A stretch of 64,000 bases of DNA from Podospora pseudocomata (Eukaryota; Ascomycota; Sordariomycetes; Sordariales; Podosporaceae), in the NCBI RefSeq assembly GCF_035222375.1, contig NW_026946363.1:186001-250000 (forward strand). Direction: 5' to 3'. The first letter of the stretch is position 1. Each line of letters starts with the position of its first letter. Position numbers and translations under genes: made by a program. This document shows positions 31,426-42,651 of the stretch, in pieces. Under the pieces are notes generated by a model. The model was given only the letters and a program-made list of their open reading frames with translations. It did not search any database and had not been told where the DNA came from.

Positions 31426-32413
31426 AATAGCTCGGCCGACATCGGTGCTTACACACTGACAACACACACGCAACAACACAATTCGGCGGGCTCTTATCCG
31501 ACATATCCATATTCAACGGTTTCCGGGCTTTTTTATTTTTCAACATGAAACAGTTTAAATACCCCTACATTTGTTTTTTCTTACACGGGATGATTATTCG
31601 TCAATGATGGGTGTGTGCGCGTGTGGATTTTTCTTGGCCGATAGACTACTACTCCTACTGTGATCTTCAGGCAAACGGCATGGGAGCTTTACTGGATGGG
31701 CGTTGTGGTTTGTTCAAAAATCCGGAGTGGTGATTTGTGATGTGGTTGTGGGCAAGGACATCATCACTATCAAGGAAAGTAATCAAGTAGACTTTGGGGC
31801 TTGCTGATTGTTTCTCTTGTTGTACTACCACTACCTACACTCTCGCCACGTTGCCTCGGTTGTGGGCGACGGGCAAAAATGAATAAAAAAAAACATATGA
31901 ATCGCTCTTTCATAGGTTCATGTGAGATATGGGACCAGAATAGTATCTTCTCGTACTGCAATCAAGTAAGTGTGTGCTGCATCTCCCTCAAATCAATCAA
32001 TATCACATCACATGCATCGATCATCAGAGGGCAAGTTCGCACATACACCCGAACATCAAGGTTCTCAGTCCTACCCTCGAGATGTAACAACCAGTCTAGA
32101 TTGATTGACTGCACAAATAGTGGGTAAATCCAATGTCGACTATGGCAACGGCCCAGCATAAAGTGCAAGGGCAGCATGCAGCGGCCTCTAAAGATGGGAT
32201 GGAAAAACATACTACTCGTATACATCCAACGGTAAATGCAAAAAATAAACACTTCTAACCACCATCATCTAACCTCACATCAACCCAAACACAATTACCG
32301 CTCACCAAAAGAATCCATATATACAAAACTCCATACCTTAAAAATTCACACCACCCACTCCCACCCATCAATCATATCTCCCTAACCCTAACCCCCCACC
32401 TACACCTAAACTC
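31426..32413. other. Convergent 3' intergenic region between APRT and EDEM genes
   Basis: Nearly 1 kb holding both 3' UTRs. AT- and A-rich toward the EDEM side, with a telomere-like CCCTAACCCTAACCCC at 32380-32395 only 19 bp from the EDEM stop codon. No gene seen. Confidence 0.55.
32380..32395. repeat. Interstitial telomere-like repeat
   Basis: Two and a half CCCTAA units directly downstream of the EDEM-type mannosidase gene, inside its likely 3' UTR. Confidence 0.6.
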
Positions 32414-35400
32414 CTAATCAACCTCATCATTATCCCCCTCATCAACAATCACATTCCTGACCCTGAACCCCGAGCTCTCCACAAACCACCTCCTCGCCAA
32501 CCCCATCCTCTTCGCAGCCCCAAGCTGCTCATACCCAACATCCCCCCCACCAACCATCACCATCGGAATCGGGTGCCTCCTCGCAAACCCAGCAGGCGTC
32601 ACCTGAACCTCATCCAGCAACGGCCTGATCAACCCCGCTTGCTCCCTCAGATGCGCCGCCGACGACGACTCGGCCCCGTCATCATCCGACACAATCACCA
32701 CCAGCTGCAGTGACCTGAACGAGGGCGAAAATGCGGGAATGTTGGCCAGCTTGGTCGAAAAGTTGCACCCGCCCCTGCGGATGACGATGACCTGGTGGTC
32801 TCGCGGGGCAGAGTCGGGGAGGACGGCGTCGCAGGCAGTGCCGGCCGCGTAAATCGTCGACCAGGGGAAGTGCTCTATCGGGACGGGTCCAAACTCGGGG
32901 ATGCGAGGCGCGCGGGGTGGGATGATGTGCGCTGGTAGAGGGGCGGCGCCCAGCCCTGTGGGGGTGACTGCTGTTCGGTTTATCACCAGGTTGTAGGGCA
33001 GGGCCTTTTTGGGGGTGGACGACCTAAGCCCCGGGATGGAGGTGGCGTCTGGGAGCTGGAGGTCCAATGAGGCAGCAATTTGGTTGAAGAGTGCTTTGAC
33101 CATGGAGCCAAAAGCTGGAACAGAGACCCGGGGAGAGGCAACGGGGGGAAGCTCGGCCTTGGCGAGAAGGTCTTGTAGGAGGTCTGCGTCGAGCTCTTCG
33201 AGGTCTTCTTCTTCATGGGTGTCTTCTGTTTGAGACAGTGGTTGTTGGCTAGCTTTGCTCCCATCGTCACTAGCCGCGGGCTCATCATCAAGCAGGTTGA
33301 TTTGATGTAACTGTTGGAGTTTGGCGAGAACGGGGTCCTTGATCAGCGAGAATCTTGGATCTTGGATCTCGCCCAGTATGGCCCGGTCAAAGATGATGGA
33401 TTCGTCCTTGCCCAGCAAAACGCCATTAACTTTGCTGACCCGCCACTCACGCTCACCAGTACCACTATCCTCCAGACGCATTGACATCTTGAGTCCCGAT
33501 AGGCTGGAAACACGGATACGATCCGCACTTAATCTTTCCAGATTCTGACTGCCCAGTAGAAAGTTGAAGGAGCTGCCTCCAACAGCCTGCTGCGCGTTCG
33601 AGGCGAATTCCAGGGTCACCTCCTCTGGCTGGTACAGTTTGGCGCAGGTGCCATTGTCAGGCATAAGCTCTGCAGGGAGTGTCCACGGATAAAGCGTGTA
33701 GTTTGAGCGAGCCATGTGTTGACCAGACATTTGCCCTGCATCGATAGCGTAGGCGGAAGTTGGGGAAAGCTGGTGAAGATCCAACAAGCGCGCGGCGTGG
33801 TAAATGTCATCTCTTGCTGCAACGACCGACCCTGATAATGGCGTGGTTTGGGGCCGTGGCGGGCATGTGTTTGTGTACTCCTCGTTAGGATAGACAGTCA
33901 AGTATTTGCGAGGTGACCGTCGTCGGCGAGGACCATCTTTTGGCGGAGCCTTGGGAATAATGAGTGGGTGTCCCTCGGTTGTGAAAACATAAGGGGCATC
34001 CAAAGAGTTTAGCGGGTGTTCGTCGTCAAAGAGCAAGTACATGTATTTGGCGGTCTCTCCGAGGAAAAAGCTTTCCATGCGGTCGCTCTTTTCGCCATCC
34101 AAAACGTTTTGCAGGCCTGCCCAGCCGCAAGGGGTCCAGCAACGTCTCGTGATATCCCGCAACACCATCTCACCAACGTACAGATACCAGGGGTCTTTGG
34201 TGGCGCGATATATGTGGTATGTCGACTCGATGAACTCTGGCCGCAGTGGCCACCAGCCGAGTCCACCCTCAACTGTCTTGTCACGAAGTGAGTACCGCTC
34301 AGGAAGCGCAGCATACCTCGTCCATATGGCGGTGTATAAGAGGTTTGTCTCAATGGCTTCCTCAACCTCACCAGCGAGGACAAGGAGCCCCGAGTAATAC
34401 GCGCCCAGGCTGTCAACCCAATTGGATACTAAAGATCCTGTCCAAAGGTTAACGTTGTCATAGTGGGGGTGGTCTTTTTCATTGTAAAGATGGCGCTTGA
34501 TGGCTGCGTGTGCAAGATGCCATGCTTCCAAAAACGAATCGGCCGAGTTTTCGGCATCGTTTAGGGGAGGGAAAAGAGCGTTGGGATCCAACCAGTTGTC
34601 ACTGTCGATGCCGCCCCTGTGTTTGCGTGCAGGAGCCGTCCGGTTAGGGGGCTCATGTCCAGAGAGTAGAATATGTGACTTCAAAGCATACTCGAAAAAG
34701 CTGTCAGCGCCCGCACCAATGACGGCATAAGCTCCGATCCAGTGGCCTTGCTCGGCATCCACACCAGCCCCTATAAGTCCTATCTGGCTTTTTCTGTACC
34801 AGACAGCCCAGAAGGCACGTTTTGCAAGTTGCTCGAATCGCGGGTCGCCGGTCAGACGACTCAGAACTGTAAACTCGAGCACCAGTGACCCCGCGCCAGC
34901 GCTACACGTTTCCGTTATCTCCAGTGGGCCTTCTGGTGGGTTCATGGGTGCATTCTCATGCATGGGTGAGTTGGTATAAAAGGGGATGCCATGACGGAGG
35001 TTGACACGCGGGTATGGCATTCCCGTCTTGGTGTAAAAGGCCGGCAAGAGCCTCTGTCCCAGATCCAGTGCTAATCTCAAAATTTGCCCATCGTACTTGA
35101 ACCCGTTTGGCCAAACGATTGGTTGCGAATATAAGGGGTCATCCGTCTCGATATGGCGAGGTTTGTATCCGGTTATCGGCAGCGCGCCCACGGCAAACAA
35201 ATGGGCACTGAGAAGCCCACCAAGGCCTCGAATCACCGTCTCAAAGACTTGGACCTTGCTGTCGACATCGAAGCCACGACCACGCTGGCCTACTCCTGAA
35301 GGTCCAGGGCTTCCATCTCCGTACTGTTCGACCAAGGCGGCTACCCCATGCTGGAAATCTGCAAGGGCTTTCGGCCCAGTGCCTCGTTCATCTGGTGGCG

Positions 35401-35922
35401 CAGAAGCCAAGATAGCCAAGGTTGAGAGGCTGTCTATTAGCGTGAGTGAGTAGTTGCCCAGCACGTCATTGAGCTCGACATTTCGTGGGTTTTTCGCATC
35501 GCGGGTCAGTGGGACACATGATACTGGACGGAGCTTGGGTGGTTAGATGTTAGCTATGATAAAGTTACAAAGTAATCAATGGTGGCGCAAATATGCATGC
35601 ATACCTCGTCCTCGGGGAAGGCAATATCCATATAATTATCAAAGCCATGGTAAAACATGTCAACGGTCTCCTGGCGTAACTCCTTTATCCTGTCCGCTGA
35701 CATGGCCGCAACCCCGACGTGGCCAGGGGCCAGCATCACCGCCACAAGACACCATAGTAGCATATTCCACCCTATCCATGGTATTGGGCGGAGAATCGGC
35801 CGTGTGAATGTCATGGTACTCTCGGGGGGCATCGGGGCGCGGGCAGATGCGTCAATGGGAATTCGGGTTGCGTCGGATCGGGAGCCGCCATCGCTAAGCA
35901 AATCGCGATGGTCGTGGTCCAT
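32414..35922 (-). CDS. EDEM/Htm1-type GH47 alpha-mannosidase-like protein with PA domain
   Basis: Predicted ER protein that trims mannose from misfolded glycoproteins to mark them for ER-associated degradation. Two exons (32414-35533 and 35605-35922) give 1145 residues. The 71-nt intron (donor GTATGC, branch GCTAAC, acceptor AAG) rejoins the family sequence AFPEDELRPVSCVPLTRD. A hydrophobic segment at about 48-73 (WIGWNMLLWCLVAVMLAP) would act as signal anchor. The GH47 domain runs from about 75 to 630 with DVLGNYSLTLIDSLSTLAIL, AGAGSLVLEFTVLSRLTGDP, LRPEFIESTYHIYRAT and the closing TTEGHP. A protease-associated domain lies near 1000-1090 (VIVIRRGGCNFSTKLA). The protein is larger than yeast Htm1 because of the PA-containing tail, as is usual in filamentous fungi. 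The C-terminus is acidic and has no HDEL-type signal. Confidence 0.93.
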
Positions 35923-37541
35923 GCCGAAAGGGCATCATACAAAGTAAAGCCCGGGTGACCACATGGGGTTACTGTCCAAGTGTCGTGTCGTTGCGATCGT
36001 GCCGTCACCAATAATGCCACCTGGACAGCTTTCAAGGTTCGCGATTTCCAGCTGTTGGAGGCTTGGCGTCAGCCATTGCTGCTGTGGTGTCAAGGAAGGC
36101 GTTGCTGTCCTTCTGGAAGGACCCGCTTTTCCTTGCTCTCGAGACTTGGCAATTCACTGATGAGATGGATTACGTAAACCAGGCCATCAAGGTGCCCGTG
36201 TGCGTGACAACGAGCGCCCACAGAGCAAATCCACAACCGAAGCTCTCATGGGACTTTGGATGAGTTGACACTACTAAGGCTCTCGTGGTTATAGTTTCAA
36301 CATAAACTTTGACCGAAATGTCAAGATTGTCAATCCACCAAGCCGCCAGCCACATCACCATGAAGAAGCGAGGTTCGGCTGTCGTACAAACGCAACGCTG
36401 GGAACGAGCCAGCTATTATGAGATAGATCGAAAGGCTCTCTTAAGTGAGGCGACCATCGAGTCTCTATGGTCAAGAAAATATAGGTGGTTACTCTAATAG
36501 TCGGGACTAATCCTTCGTTGTACACAGTGCACCCTCTCGGAGTTCGCGGCCGTTGGTCGACGGTTTACCCACTGGAATGAACAGCCGCCAGCCCTCTCAA
36601 GTATTTCAAGTCTCAGTGACTTGTAACAACTTTTGTTACTTTGCTGCAGCTCGTTTCTTTGCCTTCTACCAAGCTGTATGCACACACCCACACACCTATC
36701 CCAACCACATCAGCCGCCGATCTCCAGTTCGTTATCTTCACCTTCTTTGTGTTTACGTTCCCCAACTGACGAAGTTATGTGTGGGATGACTCTGTTCTGT
36801 CAAAGTGGCAAACGGGTAAGAATACCTCACCACCACGTGGACCGGACCTGCGACAGGCAAGCCGCTGTCCCGAACAGTGATCGTTGCTTTCAAAGTTCTG
36901 ACCAGTCCTCGCCCCCAACTGCTGAAAACATGGTGACCAATCCTCGGCAGAACTCAAGATACAAGCCGCCGAGGCATCACCTGCACCTGGTATGGACTTG
37001 CGAGAATTGTTCAAGGCAGCTAGCAGCGTGGCTTGTTCCAGCAACCAGAGTGGCGGATTTTGAAGAGCACAAAGTCCAGTCCAGGCCTATCACACCACGC
37101 TATCGCGGACGGATGATCTCGAGCCGTCCACGCCCATGCATATCAGTCCAGGTTCAGCTTTTCGCGGATGAATCCGTTTGTCCGTCGTTCGGCGGCCGTG
37201 TGAGATGTCCCGCTTTCTCCTTAGTAATTTGTGCCATGTGCACATTGTACAGACGAGAAGGATTCACTGAGGTCAATGCTCTAATATTGGTAGATTGAGC
37301 TGTGTGAAAATACCCGAGTTACCCGACGTCCGGCTGTCTCGTCTCGATTCAGTATTGTCGGCATGCGGCACAGCGGCTTGTGGGTGGTCGAAAGGAGCTA
37401 TCTCAGCTAACTCCGAGTACCTACCTACGATTGGAAGAGGGTGATTGCACAGATGGATGGGGAGCGGTACGGGCTCCATGATCAGCAGTTCAGAAAGTGG
37501 TTCAGGCGCCTAATGATTTCGGAATTAGGCTCGGGTTCTTT

Positions 37542-37552
<11 letters not shown>

Positions 37553-37582
<30 letters not shown>
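37553..37582. repeat. Homopolymer T30 followed by G7
   Basis: Thirty consecutive T followed by seven G. It could be the complement of a poly(A) tail left by a retroposed sequence on the minus strand; no retroposed gene was recognised beside it. Confidence 0.8.
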
Positions 37583-37583
<1 letters not shown>

Positions 37584-39727
37584 GGGGGGAGGTTGCTCGG
37601 TAGTTGCCGTTATCTCATGCTGGTCAGAGTCCTTCGGCCCCATTGCACTCAAAACCGCGTGAGTGGGTATGTAATCCTCGAGATAGCTATTGTCGATGGG
37701 GTTCGCCCGGGTGTTATCGGTTGTGGAACAGGAGCGTTCAATGTGTGAGAAACTTAAACTGCCTCCGCGTTTGAACTCTATACATGTGCACCCAAACGGA
37801 GAGGGTTATGCAGACAGGTATCACTGCGGATGCTGAATCAGTATCCTATTCGGAACTGGCATCTGATTGCCCATCACCTACGTGCAGTTGTCAGTTTGAA
37901 ACAAGTATGAATTCGCTGGTAGGTGCGCAAACTCTCAAGTTGGCAAGAGTAGACGGTAAGTTACTCGTCAGGCATTAGCAAAAGAAAGCTTGACTCCAAC
38001 TTGCTTTACGTCGAAAAAACGGAGTTTTGACCAGTTGCTGTTATCTACCTATTTTCAAGAAATATACGGCAAGGGCCAACAAGAGCAAGCATCTCCTGTC
38101 GAGGTGGAGCAGGAAGAGACAGAAGGAATCAGATGAGAGTGATCAGAGGCGGCAAGTGTAATTCCTGTCCCGCCGTTAGACTTTTAAAGGCTTACTCCCC
38201 TTTTTACCTCGCGCTGCCTGTATCTGCCGTGGGTCGAGGCACGTGTCCGCGAGGCTCCATGGCGGCAGTTGGGCTCCTGTCTTCACAGTAGGTACTCCGT
38301 TCTCGCCTTCCCAGCAGCGCAGACGGGGTTCATCAGCCCGCTCTTTCCCTTGGACTGGGCTCCCAACTGAACCTGAAATCAACCACGGGCAGGTAGCGAA
38401 GAGAGGCTCCACTTTCCCAGAGGTATAAGCCCCCCCTCGGGAAGAGATTGTTTGAATCACCAGCTTTGTTTCCCGGCATGTAGGATGCGAGGCGTGAGGT
38501 TCGTTGTCGAGGTCCGTACTAGCATGATATCGACATGCAGTCCATATGCAAAGGACTGGAAATATCAACACACTGGTCTGGTATACTTGACCCGCTCATC
38601 GACAGTAGAAACCCAATGGAGTTTGCATCCCATGATGAATCATCATGCTCCCTTTTCTCTATCTCTGTCCCGTTACAGGCTGTACGATAACTGATTTCCT
38701 ACACTGTGTATCGTTTAATTCATTTCATATCTAAGCGTTAGTTTGTCCAACCAACTCCAAATGTTCTTTTTGTTACAGATCACAACTGACAGAAACCTCC
38801 ACCAACACATCTCACGGCGCTTGTTTCACATCGGACTTGTTGCTCGCACTCTTGCATTCCCGCTCTCCACCTGCAACGGCAACCCGCATCTCGGGATTCC
38901 ATTCCACACTGTTGGGATGACTTTTTGGCCGTTGGTGGCTTACTGCTTTCTCACTGTGTTTGCGACATGGTCCGATCCCCCAGCTTTTTCCGCACTTTTT
39001 GTGTAACGAACATCTCACAACAAGCTTTGTTCCCGCAAACCCGTCCGTTGGAATGACGGGAGAGTGTTTGTTGGCTGCTGTCTCATGAACTGAGACTTGT
39101 TGGTGTTTTTTTTTTTTTTTCGGTATTTTACCAACAGAAAGAACAAACACACCTCACACACCCATAGCTTCGGTGTGGGGTGCAGACGGAGGTGGTCATG
39201 GGACCCGACACGTGATGTCCTTCATCTTCATCACTTCACCTCCGAGGTCGTTGTCAAAGCTGACACTGATCTCGAGGTTCGGAGCCACAATGATACCGGA
39301 TGATTTGTCAATTCGCGATCTCCAATTTCTTGCTCAGGAAGCATCCATATCCGAGGAAAGAGATGCACATGCGGCTCTCGGATCTCTGTCTTGTTTCCGA
39401 CCATGTTTCCGAGTTGAAAGATTCGAGAACTTGGTGAACAGGCAGGCCGCAACATGGCGCCGTATCCGTCATGAAATCCACATCGTCCTGTTTTTTTCGT
39501 TTCATGGTGTTGTCAACCAGCATCTTTCTCAACGCCTTTCGGCAAAAGTCTTCAGAGACTGTGTGATATGTTGTTACAGCCTCTCTACTCTCCAACGTGT
39601 GCCTCGCAAGATCCCAGACAAAAGGACCGCCCGCCTAGCCTTCGGTCCTTCTTTGCGGCGCAAAACTCCCTTGGGGCTGTGAACTTTGCTCCTCCCAAGA
39701 AAAAAATAGGCGATACCGAAACGCCTG

Positions 39728-39756
39728 ACTGTGTGTGTCTCTCTCTCACACACAGT
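39728..39756. repeat. Perfect 10-bp inverted repeat, hairpin
   Basis: ACTGTGTGTG (39728-39737) and CACACACAGT (39747-39756) separated by nine T/C bases. Probably derived from microsatellite sequence. Confidence 0.7.
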
Positions 39757-40146
39757 TGCATCTGCTTCGCCAAAGAAAATGGCTGGGCCTCATCGAGATC
39801 GATGCAGGATGCTGGCAACAACATTGATGATAACGACAGCAACAACAAAAACCCCGATAACTTTCGGTCCCATTCCCCGCCCATCTCCCGAAAACAAAAA
39901 CCAAAAATCACACTTCACATGCTTTTTAATAGAGCGACGAGCCTCTTTCCCTTTTCTGACCCTAGCACTACAACTCTCCCCAAGGAAACTATCACCTCGT
40001 AAATCTCGTGTCGTAACCTGTATGCAACACAGTTCCCCCGATTCATGTTTCTAGTGCATGTCAGGGGGAGTTGTTTTAGCTCTTTAAGGTGAGGTCCGGG
40101 CTTCCTTCCTTCCCCCCCTCCCCGTTCCCACTTGGTGTGGGAAAGT

Positions 40147-40170
40147 CCGTAATCCGGACCGTAATCCGGA
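40147..40170. repeat. 12-bp perfect tandem duplication
   Basis: CCGTAATCCGGA repeated twice without a gap, inside a GC-rich block that also holds the hairpin at 40217-40250. Confidence 0.85.
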
Positions 40171-40216
40171 TCCCGGGGTGTGACCTAGCCAAGGAAACCC
40201 CCGCGTTGGGCTTGAG

Positions 40217-40250
40217 GGGCGGACCCCGCCGACTCGGCGGTGATCCGCCC
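40217..40250. repeat. GC-rich near-perfect hairpin
   Basis: Outer arms GGGCGGA (40217-40223) and TCCGCCC (40244-40250); inner arms CCGCCGA (40226-40232) and TCGGCGG (40234-40240). Fourteen base pairs with one small internal bulge. Confidence 0.8.
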
Positions 40251-40929
40251 ACCCGCCCGGCGCTAAAACACACTGTCCACGGTGGGTAACGCCAGTGACG
40301 ATAGCGTTAACTTGGCGGCGAGGGGGAGTTGTATTAGTTTGAAATACGGTTTTTTAGTACACTATGATACCAGGCCGTGTTTTTTTTTTTTTTTGGCAAC
40401 GTTACAGAAACCACCACCCAAGAACCAGCCCCCAATCTCCCCCCCCCCCGGTGATGGTGCACAGTACTTTTGTTTTCCTGGGTAGGTATGGTTTTATGGT
40501 CCGGGGTTTGGGGTTATTTTCTCGAGGAACAAGGGGGAAAAGCCACAATACAGTTACAGTGTGTGATATCAAAGATCAAAGCCTTCCTCACCTCGTCCTC
40601 GAGTAGAAGGTCCGCTTGGGTCAAATGCGCCTGATGGATATTGCTCACCCCGTAGCAACGCGGGTTTAACACGATGTTTTTGCTTGCCAATTTCCAAGAA
40701 AAGGGGGCTGTGTAAAAACCCAAAAAAAAAAAAACCAGAGCAGCAAGCAAGCAGGCCACTTCATCGACGACGCGCCGCTAAAGGGCCGGCGCGCCAGAGA
40801 CATTAGGACCTTGCAGCAACTGATTTCGTTGTCGTTGTCAATCAATTCTCCACTAGGCACGGCAGAGGGGGAAATGCTTCGTTCTTCGCTGTTCGAAAGC
40901 GACCCCCAAGATTTTCCCCTTTCTCTTTT

Positions 40930-40931
<2 letters not shown>

Positions 40932-40960
<29 letters not shown>
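40932..40960. repeat. Homopolymer T29
   Basis: Twenty-nine T within a longer T/C-rich tract beginning at about 40918. Confidence 0.85.
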
Positions 40961-42651
40961 CAAATCAAGTTTAGCTAGCCTTGGGTTCCTTTGCTTGACG
41001 TTCCGCTGGGGCTTACTTGCTTACTGTTAAGCATCATCATGCATTTAACGGCAATGGTTTGTTGTTGTTTTCTTGTCCCCGACGATCATCGGAAATTAGA
41101 ACAACAACCAATAGGAATGATGATATCTTTTCCTCTTCGACAAAGAAAGCTCACCGCCGTCCGCTGAGCAGCAAGTCTAGCCTAAGCAAGTCACAGTGGC
41201 TTGCTGAGGGAGATACGGTTAGAAAAGTTCCCGTGGGGTTCCGCTCCCAGCTTGCAGAAAATCATGATGAGTTGCTCACGTGATAGATGACGAGTCGTCC
41301 CCCCAAGGCTGGTAGCGTAGCGTTTGTGACCGTTCGTGGGCTTAGGGGCGCAACTTGTCGTTGACACTTGCTTAAAACCGGTAGCGTGGTATGTGAGGCT
41401 CTTGTGCTCTGCCCCACGAGCAGGGTCTGGTTTGGGCAATTTAGCCCCCGTCGGTTATCGGTTTGTGGGTTAAATAGAGAGTCTGAGACTTATACTGGAT
41501 CACAACTGCTGGGTTTTGTCAGCGGCGAGAGAAAGAGAGAGAGATAGGGACAGAAAATGCAAGAGAAAGGGGATAATCATACCGAATAGGCATCACTTAT
41601 TCGAGCGAGAATATCTATCTCCTCTCATTCGTTCGGTCGTACCGTGGAGATGCTAAAGTTGGCAAAAAGGTGATGCGTGTCTGCAGTTTAAGAGCAATGT
41701 CCCAAAATGGAAATTCTTGGGTGCTTATTTCTTGATCCACCAGCCCTACGGGGTTTGACACGGACATTGAGAGGTGGGTTTCTCAACTGAGAGCGGGGGA
41801 AAGCATCAGGAGTCTGTCACTCTCTCTGCCTCTCGAAATAATGTGTCGGTTCTTCATTCAGAAGAATGTCTCTGATTGGTATTCCACAAGACATGTCAGA
41901 TCCTTAAACAGTCTTGCGCCGGGTGTTCAGTCTGACCGCATTAAAACATCATCTCTGCCCATGCTGCACGACAAATCTGTAGCAGAAACTGGTGGTTGCA
42001 CAGCCATCCCGTGCTACCACGAACCCTCTCCACAGTGACACCCAGCCCCCTCTCCTCTCGGATTGGCGCGACTCCGCATGCAAAACAGGCAGCCGCTCTC
42101 GGTGATTCTGCCCAGATCGAGAGTGGGAGCGAAAGGTGAAGCAAATGTACAGCAAGATGCGAGAAGAATCAGAGATATTCAAGTTTTTTGTTCAATTTCT
42201 GTCAATTTGCGACAAAAGTTTCGGGAGATACAGCTTTGAGAGAGCCTTCTCATATATCCTAAAAAAAAAAAAACTAAAAAAAACAAATAGCCTGCCCGAC
42301 CAATGGTATCTATACGTATCTGCGGTGCTTTGCCTCCCCCAAGTGTGAATCCATCCTATATTGGTGACGCCGTCCGAAACACCACGCCCCCCCACCACCA
42401 CCGTTCCCGAACCACACAAAAAATTGAAAGCTACTCTGAATTGGCTTTGTGTTTGAGCCCAAAACAAGACAAAGTTGAATATGTGAAAATGTTGAGGGTT
42501 GTGTACGCGCGAGCATTAGTTATTTCTCCACTCTTTTGCCGAACCCAATGGTGAGTGTGTAATGTAAAGCCGATCTGTGAAACGTGTAGATGAACGAATA
42601 AAAGTACAGAATATGTGCATTCTTGTGTGAAAAAAACAGGTATAGTGTTGT

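Larger units (their letters stand above)
35923..42651. other. Gene-free stretch, 6.7 kb
   Basis: Between the 5' end of the EDEM gene and the 3' end of the putative regulator gene. The longest frame (36633-37298, plus) begins with a non-ATG codon and has no domain. The region holds long homopolymers (T30 at 37553, T15 at 39106, T29 at 40932), a perfect 10-bp hairpin at 39728 and a GC-rich palindromic block at about 40085-40290. The heterogeneous composition suggests old insertions, but no transposon coding sequence is recognisable. Confidence 0.5.

Noticed and set aside
36633-37298. 221-codon open frame, plus strand
   Set aside because: Begins with TTG, the first ATG being 15 codons in; Cys/Ser/Pro-rich random-looking translation without domain.
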